Below, in pieces: positions 18,623 to 27,122 of a DNA stretch of 64,000 nucleotides. The notes beneath the pieces are model-generated. The model was given only the letters and a program-made list of their open reading frames with translations, had not been told where the DNA came from and did not search any database. Source of the DNA: Microcoleus sp. FACHB-1515. Lineage in GTDB: Bacteria > Cyanobacteriota > Cyanobacteriia > Elainellales > Elainellaceae. Each line of letters starts with the position of its first letter. Position 1 is the stretch's first letter. Location: NCBI RefSeq assembly GCF_014696105.1, contig NZ_JACJPO010000010.1, forward strand, positions 1 to 64,000, written 5' to 3'. A program made the translations under genes and the position numbers.

Positions 18623-19510
18623 TCAGGAATTTCTGGGAAATTTTGCCTTCAGCTTCATCCAGTGCGATCGAAGCTGCCAAAACTTGCTGGTCTTCATTGC
18701 TACAACCTCGTTCTCAGAGGCTTCTAGCTTTGCCTCCAGATTTTTGACTCTCTTTCGTAAACGTTGGATCGTGTCCTGTTGTTTCCGTAGCCGAGCATTT
18801 GTCGGGAATTCAGATTGAGGGCTTGCATCCTTTCTGGCTGGACTGAAATACAGCACCGATGCTGAACGCACCTGAGTTTTGTCACTATTAATTTCGTCAC
18901 CATAAAATCGTTTGATCACAGGTGCTTCCAGTTCGAGTATCTGCGCTTTTAATGCTTCATCCCACACGGGTTTTCCTAGAGGACTAAGACTTACGTTTGC
19001 AGGGGCATAGGCGCGAAGAATCGCTTCGTCAAATTCCACTGATCGCAACCTCAATATTTGAATGAGATCATCTGTAAGATGCTCATAGCGACCGACAAAA
19101 TCCACAAACTCGCCTTCTGGTGGGCCAATGTACCATTCGTACATTCGGGTCACGTAGGCAGGCTCCAACTGGATGCACAGTCGGATGAACTTTGAGAAAT
19201 CGTTTGATTCGCAACGTTCCAGAATTTTTTGAGGATGCCAAACGCCTGGTTCGTGATCTTTCCAATTGAGCCAAGTCTGAAACTTCCACCAGGATTCGTA
19301 CCAGGTCAAGGGATGTCGAACAAATGTAAAAACGCAGTCGTAGCGATCGACATAGTGGCGCAGCAGCGAATGTCTCCAGGTTACACCGCTCGTCGTTCTA
19401 TCAGTTTCGGTTTCAATCCCTGCGGCTAGCATTGCCTGCTCAATCCAGGTGCCACCTGTTTTAGGAATGTGTAGAAAAAGAGCGTTTGACTGGAGAATGT
19501 GAACGGACAT
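18623..19510 (-). CDS. Sulfotransferase with coiled coil and FW tail
   Basis: A 295-residue protein. Residues 1-205 form a PAPS-dependent sulfotransferase: HIPKTGGTW (14-22) is the 5'-phosphosulfate loop and TFVRHPLTWYESWW the 3'-phosphate site. A short coiled coil (about 235-270, RKQQDTIQRLRKRVKNLEAKLE) precedes the tail VAMKTSKFWQLRSHW; the final glycine-leucine of the other tails is replaced by FPRNS. It should sulfate the polysaccharide and is a different subfamily from the one at 7020. The ATG at 19510 has AGGTGG five bases upstream, which favours it over a GTG at 19519. It is the first gene of the minus-strand run and diverges from the gene at 19854. Confidence 0.86.
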   Translation of the reverse strand: MSVHILQSNALFLHIPKTGGTWIEQAMLAAGIETETDRTTSGVTWRHSLLRHYVDRYDCVFTFVRHPLTWYESWWKFQTWLNWKDHEPGVWHPQKILERCESNDFSKFIRLCIQLEPAYVTRMYEWYIGPPEGEFVDFVGRYEHLTDDLIQILRLRSVEFDEAILRAYAPANVSLSPLGKPVWDEALKAQILELEAPVIKRFYGDEINSDKTQVRSASVLYFSPARKDASPQSEFPTNARLRKQQDTIQRLRKRVKNLEAKLEASENEVVAMKTSKFWQLRSHWMKLKAKFPRNS

Positions 19511-19853
19511 CTGCACCACCTTTTATTGATTTGCTGTCAGCCGAAACTCGCTACCAAAACTGTCTTCTGCCCCTTAGAGTTGAGCCTGCACCGAATGATG
19601 CTCGATCGAGCGGGTTAAGCCCCTGATTCCACTCAGACTCGCCAAAAATTGGTGTCACAGCATTTTGAGGCAAATGAACTATAGCGCAGTAGGGTACAGA
19701 GCGCAGTTCCTTCCGCTCATAGGGAAACATGACTCAGACTACTCACGTCAGGAGTGCTCTACCGTCCTTTGTTTGAGGTGAGAGGCTTCAGCAAGCGATC
19801 GGCTGACCACAAATGATTAAATGGGAGGTTGGTGAAACGTAGGGGGAAGCGCC
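19511..19853. other. Divergent intergenic region of the glycan cluster
   Basis: About 340 bases without a gene lie between the minus-strand sulfotransferase and the plus-strand two-transferase gene. It must hold promoters for both directions. I see no strong -35/-10 pair, no hairpin with a T tract and no coding frame with a good ribosome binding site. AGGGGGAAG near 19841-19849 is the probable ribosome binding site of the gene at 19854. Confidence 0.4.
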
Positions 19854-22235
19854 GTGAAATTTCCGATCGACGATAGAAGCTGGCTCCAGGTGCGGGATTT
19901 TTTGCAGCAGCACGCCCAGCCCCTCGACGGCATTCTTGCCCCCAGCGAATTTTTGGAGCCGTTTCCCGGTACCTATGCATACAGCGTGTCTCCGACTTTG
20001 ACGATCGATCAGCTTGCCTTTGCCGTAATTCACAAAGGACGCATTGGCGATATTCACACGCTTCTCACCGCCGATGTTGCCCAAAAATTTCATCCGGTTT
20101 TTGCCAACGATGTTTTCGTCGTTTTTGCCCGATCGCCGATCGCCCAATTTTCTGCCATCAGCGAAAACGATCTGAAGTCGCTGTTTGAACAACTCGATGC
20201 GATCGATCGCTTTTATGACCTGGAAGGCATCAGTCAGCCTGCGGCGGCGGTTGTGATTACTCACAATCGCCCAGATGCGCTTGGTCGATCGCTGCCTCAA
20301 ATTCTCTCCCTGAAAATTCCCCTAGTGATCGTGGATGATGGCTCAGAACACGAGCAAGCCGCGCAGAATCAAGCCCTTGCCGATCGCCATCAAGTGCCGC
20401 TGCTCAAACTGCCCCAGCACCGTCCCGCCGCCGCCATCAGTGCCGGAGTCAGCTACTGGCTCAACGACCCGACAATTCGCTGGGTGTCCTGCTTTCAAGA
20501 CACGGTAGAAGTGAAGCCCGACGCGATCGCCCTGCTGCAAAAAGTGCAGGATGCCCGCGAACGTCCGCTGCTCGTTGGCGACGATGATCCCAATCATGAA
20601 ACCCTGCGATCGGACAATATCAACGGCATTGCAGTCAAGCTGAAGCGATCGAGTGCTGGAATTCACTTTCATGCCCATCGGGACTACTGGACATCGCTGC
20701 TGCCGATTCCCACTGTGATATCGGGCGATGAACCAGTTGCGGCAACCAATGAGAACGGCTGGATTACAAGCTGGTCGCCGCAGTCGATCGTCAAGCGGGG
20801 CGGCTATGTCGTTTGCGTTCCCGGACTGGTGAACGCAACGGAAATGAAGGCGATTGCTTTACCAGCAACACAGGCTGAGGCGATCGGTTTGCCGCTACGC
20901 GAAGCGATCGATCCTACGCCTGCTGCAACGGATCACAGTCTTGCCGGAGTCCGCGTTTTGATCGATGGCTATAATTTGCAGCTCACCAAAGGCACAGGCA
21001 TCAAAACCTATGGCCTGAGTTTGATTCAGGGCTTGATCGAGCTAGGTGCTGAGATCGACGTGCTGCTGAGCCGGGGCGGATACAAAAAGAATTCCGTGCT
21101 AGATGAAGTGTTTTTCTTTGACAATCAAGACGGCGATCGAAATTTGCTGTTTGTCTTGAAGGGCTTGATCAAAACGCTGTCGGGTCCGCTGTATCGAGCA
21201 AAGCGACGCGACACCAGCAGCGATCTTGTCGTCAAGCGGGGGCAATACAGCGACGATTTTCTCAAGTATGCCGATTCGTTTAATTTGCCGCAGTGCTATG
21301 ACCTGGCGAACGTGCTCTACAAAAAGCTGAAGATCAACACCCAGATCACCGTGCCCGAAAAAATCGACGTGTGGCACGCCACTTACCCGCTGCCAATTCA
21401 GGTGCGAGGCGCAAAAAAAATCACGACCATTCACGATCTCATTCCGCTGCGTTTACCCTACGCGACGCTGGACGACAAAGAAAGCTTCTACTTCAAAACT
21501 GAAGCTGCGCTGAAGGAATCAGCGGCAATTATCGCCGTTTCTGAGCATACGAAACAAGATATTTTGACTTACTTTGAGGTTGATCCCGATCGCATCATCG
21601 TCACCTATCAGCCGATCGCCCTTCGCCCGCTGGACGAACACGACACTGAGGAAGACATCGAATTCTTCTTACAGCAATACGGCTTGGAGTCGCAAAATTA
21701 TCTGCTGTTTGTCGGCGCGATCGAACCCAAGAAAAATGTTGGTCGCCTGCTCGATGCTTATGCCACTTTAGAGACTGAAATGCCGCTGATTATTGCGGGC
21801 AAAAAAGGCTGGCTTTGGGAAGAAGAACTTAGCAAAACTGCTTATTTGTTTGACCAGAAGCGATCGAAAAAACAGGTCAGACTGCTAGAGTATGTTTCAA
21901 CCAACGCCCTGCGCTATCTGTACCGGGGAGCCTATTGTTTTCTGTTTCCTTCGCTCTATGAAGGCTTTGGACTGCCGCCGATCGAAGCGATGACGTTTGG
22001 CTGTCCCGTCATTACTTCAAACGTCTCCTGCCTGCCGGAAGTCTGCGGCAATGCGGCTCTTTACGTTGATCCTTATGACGTAAAAGACATTCGGCAGAAA
22101 ATGGAGCAGATTTTGAGCGATCGATCGTTGCGCGATCGATTGGGGAAAGCAGGACAGCAGAATGCTCGTCATTTCAGCCGCGAGAACTATGTGCAGCGAT
22201 TGTATCAAGCGTATCGAGTCGCGCTGGATGGGTAG
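19854..22235 (+). CDS. Two-transferase protein: unnamed module, GT2-like domain, GT4 domain
   Basis: A 793-residue protein in three parts. Residues 1-117 match the C-terminal module of the sulfotransferase at 7020 ([13 protein letters not shown] here, [13 protein letters not shown] there). Residues 130-330 are GT2-like: [17 protein letters not shown] and LVIVDDGSE; its presumed metal motif is weak (SCFQDTVEV). Residues 345-793 are a GT4 enzyme: [34 protein letters not shown] and the E-x7-E site [21 protein letters not shown]. It may add two sugars, like the GT2 tandems. The GTG start has AGGGGGAAG upstream. It is alone on the plus strand, divergent from the minus-strand run. Confidence 0.87.
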   Translation: MKFPIDDRSWLQVRDFLQQHAQPLDGILAPSEFLEPFPGTYAYSVSPTLTIDQLAFAVIHKGRIGDIHTLLTADVAQKFHPVFANDVFVVFARSPIAQFSAISENDLKSLFEQLDAIDRFYDLEGISQPAAAVVITHNRPDALGRSLPQILSLKIPLVIVDDGSEHEQAAQNQALADRHQVPLLKLPQHRPAAAISAGVSYWLNDPTIRWVSCFQDTVEVKPDAIALLQKVQDARERPLLVGDDDPNHETLRSDNINGIAVKLKRSSAGIHFHAHRDYWTSLLPIPTVISGDEPVAATNENGWITSWSPQSIVKRGGYVVCVPGLVNATEMKAIALPATQAEAIGLPLREAIDPTPAATDHSLAGVRVLIDGYNLQLTKGTGIKTYGLSLIQGLIELGAEIDVLLSRGGYKKNSVLDEVFFFDNQDGDRNLLFVLKGLIKTLSGPLYRAKRRDTSSDLVVKRGQYSDDFLKYADSFNLPQCYDLANVLYKKLKINTQITVPEKIDVWHATYPLPIQVRGAKKITTIHDLIPLRLPYATLDDKESFYFKTEAALKESAAIIAVSEHTKQDILTYFEVDPDRIIVTYQPIALRPLDEHDTEEDIEFFLQQYGLESQNYLLFVGAIEPKKNVGRLLDAYATLETEMPLIIAGKKGWLWEEELSKTAYLFDQKRSKKQVRLLEYVSTNALRYLYRGAYCFLFPSLYEGFGLPPIEAMTFGCPVITSNVSCLPEVCGNAALYVDPYDVKDIRQKMEQILSDRSLRDRLGKAGQQNARHFSRENYVQRLYQAYRVALDG

Positions 22236-22572
22236 GCGATCGAATTGCTAAGTTCTGCAAATAGTCAAACCAGAAACGATCGCTTCAACGCCAGTCAGCG
22301 CAAAGAGTACAGCGCTTTTTCGCTCGATTTCCGCCCAAGAAAAACCTCCACCGATCGCTCAGTGAGGGCTGATCGGCCTTAACGTTTCGCAAGTTCGATC
22401 ACCATCGTCCTATCACTTGGGCGAAATGGCAAAGGTGATCACAGGGTCGGTACAAACGTCGATTTCAGACGGAGATTGCCATCGGCGCAGAAGGTGTCAC
22501 CATTGCACAATCGACACCCAATAGTGCAATGGTGATGAACGGCAAAAAGCGATCGCAATCAATTACAGCTTC
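22236..22572. other. Intergenic region with a 12-bp inverted repeat
   Basis: No gene is assigned. TCACCATTGCAC (22497-22508) and GTGCAATGGTGA (22524-22535) form a perfect 12-bp inverted repeat with a 15-base loop, downstream of the chorismate mutase gene on the minus strand. There is no T tract, so it is not a standard intrinsic terminator. A plus-strand open frame runs through this part with gene-like codons, but it has no start signal and no recognisable family; it could be a gene remnant. Confidence 0.4.
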
Positions 22573-22875
22573 TCAACGACTATCGCTCGCTCGCCAGCGT
22601 GTCATTTCTTCCGCAATGAAATGAGCTACTAAATCTTGATACAGTTTTTCGATCGCATCCGCACTCAAGCCTTCTGCTTCCGCCCAAAGCCGCCGCTGCT
22701 GCAACATCGCCTGCAAGCGTTCTGGTGCTTTCACGCTGGTTTCGCTGGTCTTGAATTTTGCCGCCGCTTTCACATAGGCAAATCGCTGACCCAAAAGGGC
22801 AATCACTTGGCGATCGACTCGATCGATTTCGGCTCGAATTTCACTCAGGTTCTCGCAATCGCTCGGTGTTTTCAT
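22573..22875 (-). CDS. Chorismate mutase, PchB-like (AroQ fold)
   Basis: A 100-residue all-helical AroQ-type protein. It converts chorismate to prephenate if it acts as a mutase, towards phenylalanine and tyrosine. Basic residues R14, R31 and K42 fall at the catalytic positions of PchB. The segment KAPERLQAMLQQRRLWAEAEGL is strikingly like PchB, the isochorismate-pyruvate lyase of salicylate synthesis. The position of PchB Q90 appears to be glutamate, as in some true mutases. No salicylate gene is nearby, so mutase activity is more likely. It begins six bases after the thrS stop and is probably co-transcribed with it. Confidence 0.82.
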   Translation of the reverse strand: MKTPSDCENLSEIRAEIDRVDRQVIALLGQRFAYVKAAAKFKTSETSVKAPERLQAMLQQRRLWAEAEGLSADAIEKLYQDLVAHFIAEEMTRWRASDSR

Positions 22876-22881
22876 AGAAGA

Positions 22882-24714
22882 TTAGAAATTGGTGTAGTTG
22901 GCGATCGCTCCCCTCACTTTTTCAATTACTTCGCTAACACCAATTGCGCCCAATTCACCCGATGCTCTTGTGCGAATGTTGAGCGAATTGGATTCAAGTT
23001 CTTTTGCACCGACAACGGCCATGACCGGAATTTTTTCCTTCTCGGCATTGCGAATCATTTTGCCTAGTCGTTCGCCACTTTGGTCAACTTCGACGCGAAT
23101 ATTTTGCGATCGCATTTGATTGGCAACTTCTTGGACAAAGCCAACTTGATCTGCCGTCACGGGCAGCAGGCGCACCTGAACAGGAGCGAGCCACAGCGGG
23201 AAATCTCCGGCATATTCTTCGATTAAGATGCCGATCAGTCGCTCCAGCGAGCCGAACGGAGCACGGTGAATCATAACGGGGCGTTTGCGCGTGCCGTCTT
23301 CCGCGACGTATTCGAGTTCAAAGCGATCGGGCAGGTTGTAGTCCACTTGAGCCGTACCGAGTTGCCATTCACGACCGATCGCATCTTGGAAGATAAAGTC
23401 GAGTTTTGGCCCATAAAAGGCGGCTTCCCCAATGCCTTCAAAATGCTCCATGCCCAGCGTTTCCACTGCCCGACGAATGGCGCTTTCGGCTTTGTCCCAG
23501 GCTTCATCTGAACCGATGTATTTGTCAGAACTCGGCTCGCGAAAGCTGAGGCGGGCGCGGAAGTTTTTCAGTTGCAGGCTTTTGAAAACGGAGAGCGTCA
23601 GATCGACGACGCGCATGAATTCTTCGTCAAGCTGTTCGGGCGTGACGAACAGGTGGGAATCATCGACCGTGAAGCCGCGAACGCGAGTTAGTCCGCCCAG
23701 TTCGCCCGACTGTTCGTAGCGGTAGACCGTGCCGAATTCGGCCAGACGCAGGGGTAGATCGCGATACGATCGCAACTCGCTCTTATAAATCTGAATGTGA
23801 AACGGACAGTTCATCGGCTTGAGGACAAAGCCTTGTTCCGCCAGACGTGCGGCCTCATCGTCCGCCATCATTGGGAACATGTCTTCTTTGTACTTCTGCC
23901 AGTGGCCGGAGGTTTTGAACAGATCGATGCGGGCAATGTGCGGCGTGACAACGCCTAAATAGCCGCGCTTGACTTGTTCCTGCTTGAGGAAGTCTTCGAG
24001 AGTCGATCGCAACAAAGTTCCCTTCGGCGTCCACAGCGGCAAACCGGGACCAACTTGATCGGAAAAGACAAACAGGCCAAGTTCTTTGCCCAGCTTGCGG
24101 TGATCGCGACGCAGGGCTTCTGCTTTGCGGCGCTTGTATTCATCAAGCTGTTCGGGAGTTTCCCAAGCGGTTGCGTAGATGCGCTGAAGTTGCGCTTTGG
24201 TCTCGTCGCCGCGCCAGTAAGCTCCCGCTACGCTTTCCAGTTCGATCGCATCCGGTTTCAGTTCGCTGGTATTCTCCAAGTGCGGTCCCGCGCACAAATC
24301 CCACCACTGATCGCCCAGGTGATAGATCGTAATTGGCTCGGTTTTGATGTCTTCGAGAATTTCTAACTTGTAGGGTTCGTTGATGGCGCGGATGCGGCGA
24401 TCGGCTTCTTCCCGACTCACCTCTTCGCGAATCACGGGCAGTTTACGGTTGATGATCTTGGTCATCTCTTTCTTGATGGCCTTGAGATCTTTTTCCGTGA
24501 ACGGGTCGGGATTGTCAAAATCGTAGTAAAAGCCGTTTTCGATCCAGGGGCCGATCGTCACCTGTGCCTTCGGAAACAGCTTTTGCACTGCCATCGCCAT
24601 GACGTGTGAAGCCGTATGGCGAATCTTTTTGAGATTTTCGGAGTTGTCGGGGCGAGGCAAATTCATTCCTTCTGGAGCAGCCATTTCTTTTGGAGCAGCC
24701 GATTTGTTTGGCAT
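22882..24714 (-). CDS. thrS: Threonyl-tRNA synthetase
   Basis: A 610-residue class II synthetase that charges tRNA-Thr. The editing domain shows HTASHVMAM and DLCAGPHLENT; the catalytic domain shows MNCPFHIQIY (zinc cysteine), motif 2 in YRYEQSGELGGLTRVRGF, and motif 3 in HRAPFGSLERLIGIL. The anticodon-binding domain follows (VRLLPVTADQVGF to the end). The protein is shorter than E. coli ThrRS because it lacks the N-terminal TGS domain, as usual in cyanobacteria; the first 20 residues are low-complexity (AAPKEMAAPEGM repeats). It is first in a thrS-chorismate mutase pair, divergent from the DUF2605 gene. Confidence 0.97.
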   Translation of the reverse strand: MPNKSAAPKEMAAPEGMNLPRPDNSENLKKIRHTASHVMAMAVQKLFPKAQVTIGPWIENGFYYDFDNPDPFTEKDLKAIKKEMTKIINRKLPVIREEVSREEADRRIRAINEPYKLEILEDIKTEPITIYHLGDQWWDLCAGPHLENTSELKPDAIELESVAGAYWRGDETKAQLQRIYATAWETPEQLDEYKRRKAEALRRDHRKLGKELGLFVFSDQVGPGLPLWTPKGTLLRSTLEDFLKQEQVKRGYLGVVTPHIARIDLFKTSGHWQKYKEDMFPMMADDEAARLAEQGFVLKPMNCPFHIQIYKSELRSYRDLPLRLAEFGTVYRYEQSGELGGLTRVRGFTVDDSHLFVTPEQLDEEFMRVVDLTLSVFKSLQLKNFRARLSFREPSSDKYIGSDEAWDKAESAIRRAVETLGMEHFEGIGEAAFYGPKLDFIFQDAIGREWQLGTAQVDYNLPDRFELEYVAEDGTRKRPVMIHRAPFGSLERLIGILIEEYAGDFPLWLAPVQVRLLPVTADQVGFVQEVANQMRSQNIRVEVDQSGERLGKMIRNAEKEKIPVMAVVGAKELESNSLNIRTRASGELGAIGVSEVIEKVRGAIANYTNF

Positions 24715-24899
24715 TTGAGGCGCGATCGAACATTCAAAATTGCCGTTCTATTTTAGCGAATGGCGAGTTACGCCTGACGACGGGGATCAAAGGGCGAAAT
24801 GGATGCCCAAGTTCTGACCAGCGAAAGAACATAAATTCATATTAAGAAAAGTAAATTGCGTTAAGATTAGATCAACGCATACAAAAGCAATTTTTATCC

Positions 24900-25220
24900 A
24901 TGTTTAATTTCGAGTCGCCAGAGCCAGAGTTGCTCAAAGGAATTTTGCAACCGCTGCTCGAAGACTTTCAATACTGGTTTGAGCGATCGCGCTATCTGCT
25001 GGAAACGCAAGAAATTGAGTCTTTGGGTACAGAGGGGCAAGCGGATTTGCTAGCTCGGCTGATTCAAGCACAGCAAGAGGTTTCAGCCGCGCAACTGCTG
25101 GTCAAAGTGACGGACGGCAAGGCAGGCGTTGATACCGCTGTGCTGATGCCCTGGCACAAATTGGTGACGGAATGCTGGCAGGTCGCTTTGCGGCATCGGC
25201 TCGACCACCCGATCGATTAG
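24900..25220 (+). CDS. DUF2605 family protein
   Basis: A 106-residue acidic, soluble helical protein matching cyanobacterial DUF2605: it starts FESPEPELLKGILQPLLEDFQYWFERS and has the conserved MPWHKLVTECW near the end. The function is unknown. In cyanobacteria this family is often next to a DUF2973 gene, as here (198 bases downstream on the same strand), so the two may work together. No strong ribosome binding site is visible before the ATG (TTTTTATCC). The gene diverges from thrS. Confidence 0.85.
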   Translation: MFNFESPEPELLKGILQPLLEDFQYWFERSRYLLETQEIESLGTEGQADLLARLIQAQQEVSAAQLLVKVTDGKAGVDTAVLMPWHKLVTECWQVALRHRLDHPID

Positions 25221-25418
25221 CAGGCTGTTAAGCTCAACAAATCTTTCGCGATCGACCGTGCGAAATCTGAGAAACTAAAAGCAGTTCCTTAACTCGATCG
25301 GCACAGAACCTTAATTTGCTGGTACGTTAAATGCTTTGAACTGATTCAAATTGTTGATTTGAAGTTCCAACGTCACATCTGATTAGATTCGCATTTATAA
25401 ACCCGGAGGAAAATTAGG

Positions 25419-25709
25419 ATGCTGCAACTGATTTACGTTTTCGCTTTTACCGTGTTGGCATTTTTGGCCGTTGGCAACATGATTCGCAACCTGATGACGC
25501 TGGGCATGGAAGCGCAGCGCAGTTCGAGTCGCAACGCCTATCGCCAGCGAGTGATGGGCATTACACACCCAGAACTGCTGGACGATCAGGGAAATTTGGT
25601 AGACGAGCCGTTTTTAGTCATGCGATCGATCAACGTGGACGACGCTCGCGAACAGCTTGATGCGCTCTACAAATCATCTCCGGGCGCGACGAACGACGAA
25701 GAAGCCTAG
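25419..25709 (+). CDS. DUF2973 family membrane-anchored protein
   Basis: A 96-residue protein with one N-terminal hydrophobic helix (LQLIYVFAFTVLAFLAVGNMI), then a soluble tail that carries HPELLDDQGNLVDEPFLVMRSINVDDAREQLDALY. That layout is characteristic of DUF2973, a small cyanobacterial family of unknown function. GGAGG stands about ten bases before the ATG. It follows the DUF2605 gene with a 198-base spacer, so it may have its own promoter. Transcription probably ends at the hairpin at 25738-25776. Confidence 0.87.
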   Translation: MLQLIYVFAFTVLAFLAVGNMIRNLMTLGMEAQRSSSRNAYRQRVMGITHPELLDDQGNLVDEPFLVMRSINVDDAREQLDALYKSSPGATNDEEA

Positions 25710-25737
25710 CCCCCTAATCTGTAATCCTCCTGGCGAT

Positions 25738-25776
25738 CGCAACCCTTGATCACTCGATTGAGGGTTGCGTTTGCGT
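25738..25776 (+). terminator. Terminator after the DUF2973 gene, overlapping the cutA 3' end
   Basis: CGCAACCCTTGATC (25738-25751) pairs with GATTGAGGGTTGCG (25756-25769), 12 of 14 bases, with a four-base ACTC loop and a T-rich run after it (TTTGCGTTTGC). It overlaps the last codons of convergent cutA, so the cutA stop codon lies in the stem. Confidence 0.55.
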
Positions 25777-26082
25777 TTGCAGCCAGTCGAGATAGGCAGC
25801 GGAACCTGCGGCGATCGGCAAGGCGATGATTTCGGGCAGGTCGTAAGCGTGGAGCGATCGCACCTTGGCTTCAAGCTGGGCGAACTGGTTCAAATCCGTT
25901 TTAATCAAAAGCTGCCATTCCTGAGAATCTTCAAGTTCTCCCTGCCAAGTGTAGATCGATCGCACAGGCCAAATGCTGACGCAGGCGGCGAGTTTAGTCG
26001 CGATCAGGGACTGAGCGATCGTTTTGGCTTCCAGTTCAGAGGCGGCTGTGACGAGAACAACGCCGAGTTGAGCAGATGACAT
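25750..26082 (-). CDS. cutA: CutA divalent-cation tolerance family protein
   Basis: A 110-residue CutA protein, a ferredoxin-like fold that forms very stable trimers. Family signatures are VVLVTAASELEAKTIAQSLIATKLAACVSIWP, the YTWQGELEDSQEWQLLIKT block, and LHAYDLPEIIALPI. Its role in copper tolerance is known mainly from E. coli; the function in cyanobacteria is not settled. The ATG at 26082 is chosen because the CutA fold begins there; an upstream in-frame start at 26223 would run into the pentapeptide gene. It starts four bases after that gene's stop, which suggests co-transcription. Confidence 0.92.
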   Translation of the reverse strand: MSSAQLGVVLVTAASELEAKTIAQSLIATKLAACVSIWPVRSIYTWQGELEDSQEWQLLIKTDLNQFAQLEAKVRSLHAYDLPEIIALPIAAGSAAYLDWLQTQTQPSIE

Positions 26083-26086
26083 GGCG

Positions 26087-26998
26087 TTAAGCGTCGTGGG
26101 TTGGCAGTGGAGGGCGATCGCCCGCTCCCGGAGCGATATCGCTCGCCGCCAGCAGGTCAAGATACTCGCGCAGGTGTTCGGGCAAGTTGGTGTTTGCAAA
26201 TTCTGCACCGTCAATTTTGACACCGAGCAGATTGGCTTCGCTCAAATCCGCCGCGCTCAAATTGGCTTTGCGGAGATCGCTCCAGTTCAAGTTGGCGCGA
26301 TGCAGCACTGCGCCCGTCAGATTAGAAGCGGTCAGGTTGGCTCCGTCGAGGATGACGTTATGCAGTCGAGCAGCGGCTAAATTGGCAGCCTGCAAATTTG
26401 CTCCGGCCAAATTCGCGCTGTTGAGTCGAGCTTCGGTTAGGTTGATGCCGCTGAGGTCAACGCCGCGCAGATCGAGTCCATTTAGAAAAGCACCTTTCAG
26501 GTTGACGCCATCGAGAAATGCGCCTGCGAGGTTTGCGCCGCTGAGTCTGGCGCGGCTGAGGTTGCTCCAGTTAAGGTTGGCGCGGCTGAGGTTGGCGTTG
26601 CGGAGGTTGACGCCCATAAAATTTGCGCCGCAAAGGTTCGATCGCTCCAGATTCGCGCCGCGCAAATTTGCATGACTCAACGCTGCACCGCTCAGTTTGG
26701 CCTTTGCAAAGTTGGCCTTCACCAAAAATGCGCCGCTCAAGTTGGCTTTCGTCAAGTCTGCATCGTTGAAGTTGGCGTCGCTGAGTTTGGCAAAGCTCAG
26801 ATCTGCCCAGTTGAGGAACGCTTCAGAAAAATTGACTTTGGTGAGAAAGGCACGGCTGAAGTTGGCTCCCATCAAATTTGCGCCCGTTAGATCAACATCA
26901 ACGAGCGTGACACCGCTGAGATCCGCGCTACGAAGATCGATGCCGACGAACGATCGCCGTCCGGCTTCATACTGCTTAAGCAAATAGCAAACATCCAT
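26087..26998 (-). CDS. Pentapeptide-repeat protein
   Basis: A 303-residue protein made almost wholly of A(D/N)LxX pentapeptide repeats from about residue 20 to 275, which fold as a right-handed square beta-helix. Examples are LSGANLAGAFLDGVNL and LRGVDLSGINL. There is no signal peptide or kinase domain. The N-terminus (MDVCYLLKQYEAGRRSFVGIDL) resembles the leader of many cyanobacterial members. Function is unknown; a few relatives mimic DNA or act at membranes. The repetitive DNA produces long antisense open frames that are artefacts. It is upstream of cutA by four bases. Confidence 0.93.
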   Translation of the reverse strand: MDVCYLLKQYEAGRRSFVGIDLRSADLSGVTLVDVDLTGANLMGANFSRAFLTKVNFSEAFLNWADLSFAKLSDANFNDADLTKANLSGAFLVKANFAKAKLSGAALSHANLRGANLERSNLCGANFMGVNLRNANLSRANLNWSNLSRARLSGANLAGAFLDGVNLKGAFLNGLDLRGVDLSGINLTEARLNSANLAGANLQAANLAAARLHNVILDGANLTASNLTGAVLHRANLNWSDLRKANLSAADLSEANLLGVKIDGAEFANTNLPEHLREYLDLLAASDIAPGAGDRPPLPTHDA

Positions 26999-27122
26999 AA
27001 CCTGAGGAGTGCGGTGACTGGATCAATTTGGCTGTGGTGACAGCTACCCCTAACTTAAAGCAGATTGCTGGCAATGCGGGTTTCGCTTAAGATTGCTTGA
27101 TTTCTTGGTACAAAACTACTCG

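Noticed and set aside
26187-26987. Long plus-strand frames inside the pentapeptide gene
   Set aside because: They arise from the repetitive DNA of the pentapeptide repeats read in reverse.
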